Positions 35,091 to 44,179 of a DNA stretch of 64,000 nucleotides are shown here, one piece after another. The position numbers and the translations under genes are program-made. The DNA comes from Gammaproteobacteria bacterium (lineage in GTDB: Bacteria > Pseudomonadota > Gammaproteobacteria > Xanthomonadales > SZUA-36): NCBI GenBank assembly GCA_030428105.1, contig JAUIBE010000011.1:34415-98414 (forward strand), read 5' to 3'. A model generated the notes under the pieces. It was not told the DNA's origin, made no database searches, and worked only from the letters and a program-made list of their open reading frames with translations. How positions within the stretch are numbered: position 1 is the stretch's first letter; each line of letters begins with the position of its first letter.

Positions 35091-36113
35091 ATGATTCGCC
35101 TTTCGGCCACCCTTGCGCTCTTGCTTTGCATCCACGCCCCGGCCCTGATGGCCGCAAAGACCGACATCGTCGTGCTCAAGAATGGCGACCGCATTACCGG
35201 TGAAGTCAAGGCATTGAAAGCACGCATTCTGCAGTTCAGCACCGACGCCATGGGCACCATCGCCATCGAGTGGCAGTACATTGACCAGATCATCAGCACC
35301 GCTAACCAGTCGGTTGAAACCACCGACGGGCGTTTGTACCTGGGTCACCTGACCTCGGAAGAAGAAGGCGACGCCATCGGCGTGGATACGGCAAGCGGCC
35401 TGGTGACCCTCGACACCGATGACGTGTTTTCCGTGTGGCCGGTGAAATCTAGTTTCTGGGAGCGCTCCGACTTCGATATCAGCGTCGGCTTCGACTACCA
35501 GAAGTCCACCGGCATCACCGACCTCAACCTGGCGGCAGACTGGCAACACCGCAAAGTAGACCGGGTAACCGAGGCCAGTATTCGAACCGACGTCACCCAG
35601 CAGGACGGTGCCGACGACCAGAAACGCAACCAGTTTCTCTTCAGCCACCAGTTCATCCGCACCAACAAGCGCTTCAATGCCTGGCTGGGGTCGGCGGAAG
35701 CCAACGAAAGCCTGGGCCTGGACTACCGTTTTTATGCTGGCGGGGTGTACGGAAAGTACTTTATTCGCAAGCCACGGCACTGGCTGTCGCTGTCCGGCGG
35801 GCTGGTCGGCACCGAGGAAAAGTATGTCGGCGCGGGAAGCAACACCAGCCTGGAAGCAGTAGCCAGCGCGCAATTCAACATGTTCCGCTATGCAGACCCG
35901 GAGCGTTCCCTGATGTCACGGCTCACCCTGTTCCCCAGCCTGACCGAGCGGGGCCGACTACGTACCGACTTCCGCACCACCTTCAAGCTTGAGCTAGTGG
36001 CCGACTTCTACTGGTCGATGGAGGTGTACTACCAGGGCGACTCGGACCCGCCGCCCGAGACGCTCAACTCAACCGACTATGGCATCACCACCTCGCTGGG
36101 ATGGTCGCCCTGA
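35091..36113 (+). CDS. DUF481 (YdiY-like) outer-membrane protein
   Basis: The 340-residue protein has a signal peptide (MIRLSATLALLLCIHAPALMAA). An N-terminal segment with DIVVLKNGDRITGEVKAL is followed by an amphipathic, alternating beta-rich domain (about 130-340) of the DUF481 type: FDISVGFDYQKSTG, GVYGKYFIRKPRH, LTLFPSLTERGRLR. The final residues GWSP lack the usual terminal aromatic. DUF481 proteins are thought to form outer-membrane beta barrels; function is unknown. The ATG at 35091 follows GGAG and is required for the signal peptide. Confidence 0.88.
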   Translation: MIRLSATLALLLCIHAPALMAAKTDIVVLKNGDRITGEVKALKARILQFSTDAMGTIAIEWQYIDQIISTANQSVETTDGRLYLGHLTSEEEGDAIGVDTASGLVTLDTDDVFSVWPVKSSFWERSDFDISVGFDYQKSTGITDLNLAADWQHRKVDRVTEASIRTDVTQQDGADDQKRNQFLFSHQFIRTNKRFNAWLGSAEANESLGLDYRFYAGGVYGKYFIRKPRHWLSLSGGLVGTEEKYVGAGSNTSLEAVASAQFNMFRYADPERSLMSRLTLFPSLTERGRLRTDFRTTFKLELVADFYWSMEVYYQGDSDPPPETLNSTDYGITTSLGWSP

Positions 36114-36165
36114 ACCACGTGGACGACTGTCCTGGCCAGGCCTGCTGCCAGAGTTGACGGCCAAA

Positions 36166-36191
36166 AAAAGCCCGGCATTTGCCGGGCTTTT
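36166..36191. terminator. bidirectional terminator between DUF481 and TonB-dependent receptor genes
   Basis: AAAAGCCCGGC (36166-36176) and GCCGGGCTTTT (36181-36191) form a perfect stem with loop ATTT, between convergent genes. Confidence 0.88.
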
Positions 36192-36214
36192 CGTTTCAGG
36201 CTGTTGCGGCCGGT

Positions 36215-38458
36215 TTAGAAACGGGCAGTAAACTCCAGGCCCCACCACGCCGGCTCATTCACAAACGCCGTCAGGTTGAGGAAGTTGATTCCACCTTCGA
36301 CCACGATTTCATCGGTAATGTTACGCCCCACGATGGCGATATCCATCCCGCTGTCGGTGCGGTAACCAGCCCGCAGGCCGCCCAGCCAACGCGCATCCTG
36401 GACGAATTCAATGGATTCGTGCAGGAACAGGTTGGATTCATCGCGGTAGTTCCAGTCGGTGTTGAAGTACAGCCCACCACTGGACAGCGGGTAGCTGTAC
36501 TCGAGAATGAAGTTGAAGATCCACTGCGGCGTACGCGGCAGCGGGTTGCCGTCAATCGAAACCTCGGTCACCGGGCCAAACGGACCCAGGCGCATGCCAA
36601 CCACGGGGTCGAGACCGGTACAGGTCGGCGCGGAACCGCAAAGGTCGTCGCGCAGGTCCGGGTCATCGATCTCGGTATCGTTGTAGCTGAGGTTGGCCAT
36701 CAGGCGCAGGTTCTCGGTAACCAGCACGTCAAACTCGGTTTCAACACCCCAGCCGTTGACCTGGTCGGCATTCAGAAGCTGGTTGACGTTGGCAGCGCCG
36801 CCGGTGGCGGTGAGTTGCTGGTCATCGTTCTTGAACATGTACACCGCCGAGTTCCAGCGCGCGCGGCCATCCATAAGGTTGCTCTTGAAGCCAATCTCGG
36901 TGGACAGCGTGTCCTCGGTTTCAGCCGAGCTGACGAAACCGAATCGGCCCAGCGTTACCGGGCCACGCGAGCCGGTTGCGATGCGACCGTAGTAGCTGGT
37001 GTCGTCGGTGGCGTGGAAGTTCACCGCCACGTCCCAGTTGAAGAAATCGTCAGAAACCGAGATGGAGTCCGGCGTCACGGTGCCACCTGGGAATGCAGGG
37101 CCAACCGTCAGGTCTTTCTCATCGTCGGTCCAGCGGCCGCCGAGGGTCAGTGACCAGGCGTCGGACAGCGTTTTCTCAACCTGGCCAAACAGCGCCATGG
37201 AGTCCGTCTGCTGGGTGACCAGCGCGCTGGCAGGCGGGTTGAGGAAATCCTGGTTGAGCAGGTCGAAATCCTCGTCGAAGTAGTAGAACCCTACCTGGTA
37301 GAACAGGCTGTCGGTCTCACCGGCCAGGCGGAACTCCTGGGTGAACTGCTCCAGGTCATCCAGGCCGTCACCGGTGGCAACACCGAAGAACACCTGCTTG
37401 CCCAGCATGCCGATATCGGCCGGGTTGAAGGAGATCTCGCCACCATCGACGTCGGCGCTCTGGAAGTTCTCCAGGGTGTCGTAACCGGTAATGGAGGTGA
37501 AGGTCATCCCATTGCCGAAGCTCCACTGCAGGTTCAGCGCACCGCCGATGTGGTCGAGGTCGAGCGTTGCCACGCTGCCGTCATCATGGCTGGCAATCTT
37601 TTCGTCGAACTCGGGGCGCACACCCGAAGTGCCCAGCGCAATGGCATTGGCGTAGAACACGTTCGGGTCACTGCCGCTCTGGTCGAAGCCGTGCAGCTTG
37701 AGGTGGCCACGGAAGCTGTCGCTGGGCTCCCACAACAACTGGGCGCGCCAGGCGAACTCTTCGAAACCGCCAAAATCATCGCCCGGTCCATTGCTGACGT
37801 TGTCGATCCACTCGCCTCGGTCCTGGTACTTCAGCGAGATACGCGCGGTAAGGGTGTCAGAGAAGGAGAAGTTGGTAGCGCCCTCGCCGATCAGCGTTTC
37901 GCGCGAACCATAGGAAACCGTGAAATAGCCGTTGCGGTCCTGGTCGGGCCTTACCGTGTCGATCTTGACCACGCCGGCATTGGTGTTGCGCCCAAACAGT
38001 GAACCCTGCGGCCCGCGCAGCACTTCGACCCGTTCGATATCGAACAGCGGCAGGCTGCGCAGCGTGTTGTTCTCCAGCGAGATGTCGTCGAACATCATCG
38101 CCACCGGCTGGTTGGCATTGACGTCAAAATCGATGTTGCCCATGCCACGCAGGTAGAAGCGCGGCTGGGTACGGCCATTGGATGTTTCAATATTGAGGCC
38201 GGGTACGCGTGCCGCCAGGGCACGGATGTCCTGTGCGCCATTGAGGTATTCACGCACCTGCTCACCGGCGATGATGGACACTGCGGCCGGAACATCTTCC
38301 AGCGTTTGTTCTCGCTTTTGTGCAGTGACGATGACTTCTTCCAGGGTCATCTGGTTGTCCTGGGCCAGCGCTGAGGCAAACGGCGTCAGCATGAGCCCAA
38401 CGGTCAGGCACGACGAAACGCCCAGCAAGTTTTGGGGAAGTTTGATAGTGGATTTCAT
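36215..38458 (-). CDS. TonB-dependent receptor
   Basis: The 747-residue outer-membrane protein has a signal peptide (start at 38458, cleavage near ALAQ), a TonB box (EEVIVTAQKREQ), a plug domain (AALVSIIAG-like, RFYLRGMGNID, VEVLRGPQGSLFGRNTNAGVV) and a 22-strand barrel ending in WWGLEFTARF, with the terminal Phe expected for barrel insertion. It imports a ligand at the expense of the proton gradient. The sequence is like the receptors for plant-derived or steroid-like compounds in Sphingomonads and Xanthomonads, but the ligand is not determinable. A -10/-35-like pair lies at 38555-38580. Confidence 0.93.
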   Translation of the reverse strand: MKSTIKLPQNLLGVSSCLTVGLMLTPFASALAQDNQMTLEEVIVTAQKREQTLEDVPAAVSIIAGEQVREYLNGAQDIRALAARVPGLNIETSNGRTQPRFYLRGMGNIDFDVNANQPVAMMFDDISLENNTLRSLPLFDIERVEVLRGPQGSLFGRNTNAGVVKIDTVRPDQDRNGYFTVSYGSRETLIGEGATNFSFSDTLTARISLKYQDRGEWIDNVSNGPGDDFGGFEEFAWRAQLLWEPSDSFRGHLKLHGFDQSGSDPNVFYANAIALGTSGVRPEFDEKIASHDDGSVATLDLDHIGGALNLQWSFGNGMTFTSITGYDTLENFQSADVDGGEISFNPADIGMLGKQVFFGVATGDGLDDLEQFTQEFRLAGETDSLFYQVGFYYFDEDFDLLNQDFLNPPASALVTQQTDSMALFGQVEKTLSDAWSLTLGGRWTDDEKDLTVGPAFPGGTVTPDSISVSDDFFNWDVAVNFHATDDTSYYGRIATGSRGPVTLGRFGFVSSAETEDTLSTEIGFKSNLMDGRARWNSAVYMFKNDDQQLTATGGAANVNQLLNADQVNGWGVETEFDVLVTENLRLMANLSYNDTEIDDPDLRDDLCGSAPTCTGLDPVVGMRLGPFGPVTEVSIDGNPLPRTPQWIFNFILEYSYPLSSGGLYFNTDWNYRDESNLFLHESIEFVQDARWLGGLRAGYRTDSGMDIAIVGRNITDEIVVEGGINFLNLTAFVNEPAWWGLEFTARF

Positions 38459-38554
38459 TTCAAGCACCTTTGGTTTGCACGGCGGGTTGGGTGCGCCGCA
38501 ATCGGTCTTGTCACCGCGACCCCCCACGGGCCACGATTTCTTACGAACCAGCAA

Positions 38555-38580
38555 CTTATACCACATGCGGGACTTTGCAA
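38555..38580 (-). promoter_or_regulatory. putative extended -10 promoter of the TonB-dependent receptor
   Basis: On the minus strand, TG-G-TATAAG (38563-38555) is an extended -10, with TTGCAA 14 bases further upstream (38580-38575). The -35 spacing is short, so the extended -10 would carry most of the activity. Confidence 0.4.
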
Positions 38581-38604
38581 GTCACCGTCACATGGCTGAA
38601 ATAT

Positions 38605-39738
38605 TCAATATCCCCGCTCGACGTCCACCACCGAAAGCAGGGGTTCGCCCTCGACGTAGCGGCGCAGGTTTTCGCGCACGAGCATGAACAGGCGCTCCAT
38701 CCCCTTGTCGCCACGCGCAGCGGTATGCGGGGTGATGATCACCCTTGGCGCAGTCCATAACGGGTGCCCTTCCGGCAGTGGCTCAGGGTCGGTGACATCC
38801 AGGCCTGCGCCCGCGATCTCGCCGTTCTCAAGCGCTGCCACCAGGTCGTCAGTCACCGTGCTGCCACCGCGGCCGACTGAAATAAACATGGCCGTGGGTT
38901 TCATCAGCTGGAAAAACTCGCGATCGAACAGGCCTCGGGTCTGGTCCGTCAATGGAACGGTGTTGATCACCACGTCTGCCTGCGGCGCCAGGTCATGCAG
39001 TTCGTGTGCAAGCCCCACGTACTCAACGAAATCCGGCCCTTCGCGGCTGCTGCCGCGGGTGGCCAGCACCCGCATTCCCAGGCCGTGGCCGCGCTTGGCA
39101 ACCTCGCTGCCGATACCTCCCAGCCCCACCACCAGCATGGTTCGGCCAGAGATTTCAACGAAGGTGCCGGGCGGGTCACCCACATCACGCTCCCACTTGC
39201 CTTCCATCTGGTTGCGGTAATACAGGTCCAGGCCACGAACCAGGGCCATCATCAGCGCAATGCTGGTCTCCGCCAGCGCCGGCGAAGACATGTGCTGGCC
39301 GTTAGTAACGAGGAACTCGCGCTGCTGCAGGGCATCCAGGCCCACGCAACGCTCAACGCCCGCCGAATAAACCTGGATCCAGCGCAACTCGGTGCCAGCT
39401 TCAAGCAACCAGGCGTTGCAATAACCCAGCAAGGCGTCTGCGCCTTCGATGGCTGCCAGTGCTTCCTCGGCGCTGGTCACGGCAACAATCTCAACACCGG
39501 GAGCGACTTGCGCAAGGATTTCTGCCTGGGCGGGTTCAAGGACCCGCACCACTACCTTCTCCGGGCGGCGCCAACCCGCAAGCGCCGACGAAGGCGTCGA
39601 TGACTCCCGTAGCTTGAGCTGGTCTATCAGGACCTGCGCGTCCGGAACACTGTCAGCCTGCGCAATCGTGAACGCAGAGAGGCAGAAAACAATCAAAGAT
39701 ATCCGCACTTTGAATATCTTGTTTAAGCAACAGTTCAT
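38605..39738 (-). CDS. exported D-2-hydroxyacid dehydrogenase-like protein
   Basis: The 377-residue protein has a signal peptide-like N terminus (basic KIFKVRIS, core LIVFCLSAFTIA, AQA near residue 28) and then a full D-2-hydroxyacid dehydrogenase: GRTMLVVGLGGIGSEVAKRGHGLGMRVL (NAD motif), VINTVPLTDQTRGLFDREFFQLMKPTAMFISVGRGGSTV, GLDVTDPEPLPEGHPLW and the catalytic HTAARGD. No other start codon precedes the fold. NAD is scarce in the periplasm, so the signal peptide is surprising. It is 21 bases after an MFS gene and 146 bases before the TonB-dependent receptor gene, all on the minus strand. Confidence 0.82.
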   Translation of the reverse strand: MNCCLNKIFKVRISLIVFCLSAFTIAQADSVPDAQVLIDQLKLRESSTPSSALAGWRRPEKVVVRVLEPAQAEILAQVAPGVEIVAVTSAEEALAAIEGADALLGYCNAWLLEAGTELRWIQVYSAGVERCVGLDALQQREFLVTNGQHMSSPALAETSIALMMALVRGLDLYYRNQMEGKWERDVGDPPGTFVEISGRTMLVVGLGGIGSEVAKRGHGLGMRVLATRGSSREGPDFVEYVGLAHELHDLAPQADVVINTVPLTDQTRGLFDREFFQLMKPTAMFISVGRGGSTVTDDLVAALENGEIAGAGLDVTDPEPLPEGHPLWTAPRVIITPHTAARGDKGMERLFMLVRENLRRYVEGEPLLSVVDVERGY

Positions 39739-39759
39739 ATCGACTCCATGCCCAGTCGC

Positions 39760-41070
39760 TCAGGGTTCAGACGGCGCAGATGGCGCGGGGGCCTGCGCAG
39801 GCCCGGCGAGTTGCTCCTGCTGGCGGCCAAGCGCAATCGCCAACACCGCCCACAACCCTGCCACCGGCGCAGCCACAAGCGCAATTGCGCCAATACTCAG
39901 CCCCACCGCAGCCAGGCCGGCATAGATCCAGCCGCTGACCAGGTCGCCGCCACGGTAGACCGCAGCATCCAGGAACGGCTTGGATTTGTACTTGGCCTCG
40001 CGCCCCAACACCGTCCACAGTACCTCGCGGGCCGGCTTGGTCAGGCCGTAGCGGCCGGCGCGGTAAATCACCTGCGCCACCACCAGCACTGCAAGCGTGG
40101 GATAGACGCCGAGCGACAGGAAGCCAGCAGTCATCAGTGCAGGCACCGCGGCCAGCGCCACGCCCACGCCAATCCATTTCATGATCTTGGCAGTCAGGTA
40201 AACCTGGAAAACGATGGTCAGGACATTAACCGCCAGGTCCACCTTGGCGAAAAACGCAGTTCGCACTCCGCGGTCGTCAAAGGCCTGCGCCACCAGGTGG
40301 GCTTGCTGGAAATACAGCATGGTGGAAACAAATGTCATCAACGCGATAAACCCGGCGATACCCATCAGGTAGCGCGATTGGAACACCGCCTTCATGCCGC
40401 TCCAGGCGTTGCCCTCCACCGCGCGATCGCGCTCACCCTCGGTGGTCACCGAGCCGGTCGCGAAACGACGATGCAACACCAATGCGCACCACGAGGCGAT
40501 TTCCAGCGGCACGCAGGCAATCAGCAGCAGCGAAAATACCGGCACCGACTCGGCCAGCAGCGCGGTGGTGGAAGAGCCGGCGATGGCGCCAATGGAACTG
40601 CCCACGGTAATAAACGCAAACAGGCGCTTGCCCTGTGCGTTGGTGAAACAATCGGCGACCAGGCCCCAGAACACGGTGACCACGAATAGCGCGAACACGC
40701 TGGACCAGACGTAGAACACCCGGTCAATCCAGGGCCGCGCGCTGTCTGGCAGGAACACCAGGGCCAGCCAGAACGCCACCAGGCAGGCGATAAAGAAGCG
40801 GTTGGCCAGCGGCACAAACACCCCGCGCGAGAACCGCGAGGTAATCCAGGAATACAGCGGCACCGCCACCATCATGGCGAAGAACACCACCGTCCAGATC
40901 ACCTGCAGGTTGCCCCGGTCGGCGGCGGAAATCTCATCGCGAACCGCGCGCAGGATGTAATAGGAAAACATGATGAAGAAGCCGTAGGCGGTGGCCCACA
41001 GCAGGCCGGCAAGCTCCGTTTCGTCTTCCAACTCAACGAATTTGCCAATCAGTGGTCTGATAAAATTCAT
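39760..41070 (-). CDS. MFS protein resembling NTP/NDP exchangers
   Basis: The 436-residue protein has about twelve transmembrane segments. The motif LLWATAYGFFIMFSYYILRAVRDE near the N terminus and the general layout fit the NTP/NDP exchange-type (ATP:ADP antiporter-like) branch of the major facilitator superfamily rather than sugar porters. Many free-living gammaproteobacteria carry such proteins, whose true substrate is not established. The C terminus is a short Ala/Pro-rich tail. It is upstream of and close to the exported 2-hydroxyacid dehydrogenase gene. The ATG at 41070 is 33 bases from the divergent VOC start codon. Confidence 0.8.
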   Translation of the reverse strand: MNFIRPLIGKFVELEDETELAGLLWATAYGFFIMFSYYILRAVRDEISAADRGNLQVIWTVVFFAMMVAVPLYSWITSRFSRGVFVPLANRFFIACLVAFWLALVFLPDSARPWIDRVFYVWSSVFALFVVTVFWGLVADCFTNAQGKRLFAFITVGSSIGAIAGSSTTALLAESVPVFSLLLIACVPLEIASWCALVLHRRFATGSVTTEGERDRAVEGNAWSGMKAVFQSRYLMGIAGFIALMTFVSTMLYFQQAHLVAQAFDDRGVRTAFFAKVDLAVNVLTIVFQVYLTAKIMKWIGVGVALAAVPALMTAGFLSLGVYPTLAVLVVAQVIYRAGRYGLTKPAREVLWTVLGREAKYKSKPFLDAAVYRGGDLVSGWIYAGLAAVGLSIGAIALVAAPVAGLWAVLAIALGRQQEQLAGPAQAPAPSAPSEP

Positions 41071-41102
41071 CGTCGCGATTCTACACTGGAGTGATAACAA
41101 TC

Positions 41103-41852
41103 ATGAGAATAATCCCCTTGTGGGTTCTGGCCTGCGCCCTGCCCCTTGTGGCAACGGCGCAGGAAGCCCCGCAGCAACAGCAGCGGGCTGACCACTATAT
41201 CGATCATATCGTGCTGGGCATACAGGACCTGGAGCGCGGTACCGAGGAAGTCCATCGCCTTACCGGCGTAAAGCCGAAGTTTGACGGTCGCAATGCCGCC
41301 GATGGCACCCACAGCGCGATTATCGCCCTGGGTGACAAGACCTTCCTGGAAATACGCGCGCCGGATCCGAAAGCGGACACCAGCGCCATCGACCCCGAAC
41401 TGGCCGCAAAATCCCGTGACCGGCTGGAGAATTACGCCGCACTGACACCCTTCGGATGGGCCATCGGAACCGGCAACGTGGAGCTGAGCCGCAACCTTTC
41501 CACACGGGCGGGCAGCCGGGTGACCGACACCTTCGAAGGCGCGCGCAGTCGTTCCATGAGCCGTGAAATCAACTGGACCTGGTTTGGGGTTCGGTCACCG
41601 GAATCGACGGTCAGCCCGATTTTCGTGCACTGGCATGATGCCAAAAAGCGCCCCCAGGATCGCGCCCCTGGCAGTTGCGAGTTGACCGGCATTCACATCA
41701 ACACGCGCTTTTACAAGGTGACGCACAACCTGATTGCCGCCACGCGGATTGACGCCGAGGCCGCGTCAAGCGAGGACGAGTCGCTGACCTTCAGCCTGGA
41801 CTGCCCGCGTGGCGAAGTGGTGTTCGAAGGGGTCACGCTGACTTCCAGGTAA
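41103..41852 (+). CDS. exported VOC (glyoxalase-3-like) protein
   Basis: The 249-residue protein has a signal peptide (MRIIPLWVLACALPLVATAQ) and a domain beginning YIDHIVLGIQDLERGTEEVHRLTGVKP, the start of a glyoxalase-like VOC fold, followed by HSAIIALGDKTFLEIRAPDP and TPFGWAIGTGNVE. Metal ligands cannot be assigned with certainty. Members of this branch act on varied substrates and an exported one is unusual. It is divergent from the MFS gene and ends at a strong terminator. Confidence 0.78.
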   Translation: MRIIPLWVLACALPLVATAQEAPQQQQRADHYIDHIVLGIQDLERGTEEVHRLTGVKPKFDGRNAADGTHSAIIALGDKTFLEIRAPDPKADTSAIDPELAAKSRDRLENYAALTPFGWAIGTGNVELSRNLSTRAGSRVTDTFEGARSRSMSREINWTWFGVRSPESTVSPIFVHWHDAKKRPQDRAPGSCELTGIHINTRFYKVTHNLIAATRIDAEAASSEDESLTFSLDCPRGEVVFEGVTLTSR

Positions 41853-41865
41853 TTCCTCAAGCCAA

Positions 41866-41902
41866 AAAAAAACGGCCCGCCAATGTGACGGGCCGTTTTT
41901 TT
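41866..41902. terminator. bidirectional terminator between VOC and bkdB genes
   Basis: CGGCCCG (41873-41879) and CGGGCCG (41889-41895) are flanked by A-run and T-run (7 bases each) that pair as well, giving a 14-bp stem with a nine-base loop. Confidence 0.9.
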
Positions 41903-41921
41903 GTCTGTGACCAGACGGCCC

Positions 41922-43166
41922 CTAGATAAAGATGGTAGCCGGCTGTTCGAGGTAGCCTTTCAGCGCCTGGATCAGCAGCGCGGCATCGTAACCATCGACA
42001 AAGCGGTGATCGAAAGACGATGACAGGTTCATCATCTTGCGGACTTCGACACGCCCATCAATCACCACGGGACGCTCAACCACCTTGTTGACACCAATGA
42101 TGCCTACCTCGGGCAGGTTGATGATCGGCGTTGACACGATTCCGCCCAGCTTGCCCAGGCTGGTGATGGTGATGGTCGAGCCACTCAGCTCATCGCGCTT
42201 GGCGGTGTTGTCACGCGCCGCCTGGCTGACCCGGCGAATCTCCGCTGCCATGTCATCCAGCGAGCGTGCCTCTGCATTTCGCACCACCGGGACCTTGAGG
42301 CCATCGTTGGTCTGCGTGGCAATACCAAGGTGTACGCCGTGGTGCTGGATCAGGACTCCGCGCTCGGCGTCGTAGTGCGCGTTGCACTGCGGGAAATCCA
42401 CCACCACGCGGGTTAACGCCATGGCGAGGAAGGCCAACGGTGTCAGGTTTGGCTGCCCTTCCCCGCGGGACGCGTTGAGATGGGCGCGCAGATCTTCCAG
42501 GCGGGATACGTCAATTTCCTCGACGTAAGCGAAATGCGGCACATCACGATTGGCCTGGTCCATGCGCTCGGCGATCTTGCGCCGCAAACCGACGATCTTG
42601 ACCTCGGTCACGCCATTACGAGCGGCGCGAGCCGGGCTCGCTGGGGCTGTTGCGCTGGCAGACTGGCCACCGGCCACGAAGGCTTCGAAATCAGCCATCA
42701 GGATACGCCCGCGCGGGCCGGAACCTTCCACCTGGGAAAGATCCACGCCTTCCTCGCGCGCACGGCGGCGAATCGATGGCGAGGTCATCACCTTGCCGTT
42801 GCCCTGCACCGGCGCTGGTGCGGGCGCGACCTGTGGCTGGCCGCCGCCGTTGCTGGCGACTGCTGTAGGCGCCGCAGCGGGCTCAGGCTCCGCCGGCGCA
42901 GCAGCCGGCGCCGCCTTGGCAGCACCGTCCGTTTCAAACGTGATCAGCGGAGAGCCCACCGAAATCATGTCGCCCAGGTCGCCTGCCAGCGACAGCACCT
43001 TGCCGGTGACCGGCGCCGAAAGCTCAACCGCCGCCTTGTCGGTCAGCATCGAGCAAATCGGATCTTCCTCTTCGACCACATCGCCGACTTTTACCATCCA
43101 CTCGGCAATTTCCGATTCGACGGTTCCTTCGCCGAGATCCGGTAACTTGAATACGTACTCGCTCAT
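41922..43166 (-). CDS. bkdB: branched-chain 2-oxoacid dehydrogenase E2 (lipoamide acyltransferase)
   Basis: The 414-residue protein has one lipoyl domain (Lys44 in TDKAAVEL), an Ala/Pro/Glu-rich linker (about 85-125), a peripheral-subunit-binding domain (about 135-170, SPSIRRRAREEGVDLSQVEG) and a catalytic domain with the HRFVDG motif (His387, Asp391). With E1 alpha/beta genes immediately upstream and overlapping, it is the transacylase of the branched-chain complex that makes isobutyryl-, isovaleryl- and 2-methylbutyryl-CoA. The ATG at 43166 overlaps the E1-beta stop by four bases; an extension to 43229 was rejected. Confidence 0.93.
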   Translation of the reverse strand: MSEYVFKLPDLGEGTVESEIAEWMVKVGDVVEEEDPICSMLTDKAAVELSAPVTGKVLSLAGDLGDMISVGSPLITFETDGAAKAAPAAAPAEPEPAAAPTAVASNGGGQPQVAPAPAPVQGNGKVMTSPSIRRRAREEGVDLSQVEGSGPRGRILMADFEAFVAGGQSASATAPASPARAARNGVTEVKIVGLRRKIAERMDQANRDVPHFAYVEEIDVSRLEDLRAHLNASRGEGQPNLTPLAFLAMALTRVVVDFPQCNAHYDAERGVLIQHHGVHLGIATQTNDGLKVPVVRNAEARSLDDMAAEIRRVSQAARDNTAKRDELSGSTITITSLGKLGGIVSTPIINLPEVGIIGVNKVVERPVVIDGRVEVRKMMNLSSSFDHRFVDGYDAALLIQALKGYLEQPATIFI

Positions 43167-44179
43167 CCTGCCTCCATGACCCGGCGAATTCCGGCCGCCA
43201 TGCGCTTCTGGCCGGGGAAATAACTCCATTCAAATGCGTGGGGATACGGTGTATCCCAACCAGTGACCCGCTCGATGGGCGCCTCCAGGTGCCAGAAGCA
43301 GGCCTGCTGGATGGACGCCACCAACTCGGCGCCGTAACCGCAGAACCGGGTCGCCTCGTGCGCAACCAGGCAGCGACCGGTCTTCTCCACCGATTTTTGC
43401 AGCGTCATGACGTCCAGCGGCATCAGGGTGCGCACGTCAATCACCTCGGCGTTCACTCCCAGCAGCTCGGCGGTGGCCAGGGCCACGTGCACCAGGGTGC
43501 CGTAAGTGACGATGGTGATCTCGTCGCCCTCCTTTATCACTTCGGCCTGGTCCAGCGGCAGGCTGTAGTAATCCTCGGGCACTTCGCCCTTGGCGTGCGA
43601 CGCCCATGACTGCGCGGGCTTTTCCGGATCGCCGTCAAATGGGCCGTTGTAGATGCGCTTGGGCTCGAAGAACACCACCGGGTCATTCGACTCGATGGCG
43701 CTGATCAGCAGGCCCTTGGCATCGTAAGGGTTGGAAGGCATGACCGTCTTGATGCCGGAAACGTGTGCAAAAATCCCTTCGGGACTCTGCGAATGCGTCT
43801 GGCCGCCGCGGATACCGCCACCACAGGGTGAACGGATCGTAACCGGCGCTGTAAACGTGGCATCGCTGCGATAGCGAATACGCGCCAGCTCGCTGGCGAT
43901 CTGGTCGAAACCGGGGTAGATGTAGTCGGCAAACTGGATCTCGGCCACCGGGCGAAGGCCATTCACCCCCATGCCGATCGCGGTGGCGACAATTCCGCCC
44001 TCGGAAATCGGCGAATCCAGCACGCGGTGCTCGCCGTGGCGTGCCTGGAGGCCATCGGTGCAGCGAAACACGCCGCCGAAGTAGCCCACGTCCTGGCCCA
44101 TCACGACCACGTTCTGGTCACGCTCAAGCATTACATCCAGGGCCGAATTGATGGCCTGGATCATGTTCATCTGCGCCAT
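43163..44179 (-). CDS. bkdA2: branched-chain 2-oxoacid dehydrogenase E1 beta
   Basis: The 338-residue protein is a transketolase-like beta subunit: MGQDVGYFGGVFRCTDGL, DSPISEGGIVATAIGMGVNGLRPVAEIQFADYIYPGFDQI and the C-terminal domain with CLVAHEATRFCGYGAEL. FGGVFRCT is typical for the branched-chain rather than the pyruvate enzyme. Its start codon overlaps the E1-alpha stop by one base and its stop overlaps bkdB by four. Confidence 0.94.
   Translation of the reverse strand: MAQMNMIQAINSALDVMLERDQNVVVMGQDVGYFGGVFRCTDGLQARHGEHRVLDSPISEGGIVATAIGMGVNGLRPVAEIQFADYIYPGFDQIASELARIRYRSDATFTAPVTIRSPCGGGIRGGQTHSQSPEGIFAHVSGIKTVMPSNPYDAKGLLISAIESNDPVVFFEPKRIYNGPFDGDPEKPAQSWASHAKGEVPEDYYSLPLDQAEVIKEGDEITIVTYGTLVHVALATAELLGVNAEVIDVRTLMPLDVMTLQKSVEKTGRCLVAHEATRFCGYGAELVASIQQACFWHLEAPIERVTGWDTPYPHAFEWSYFPGQKRMAAGIRRVMEAG

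Noticed and set aside
34722..35873. A 383-codon minus-strand frame across the transglycosylase and DUF481 genes
   Set aside because: It overlaps two confidently assigned genes and shows no domain, signal peptide or initiation site.
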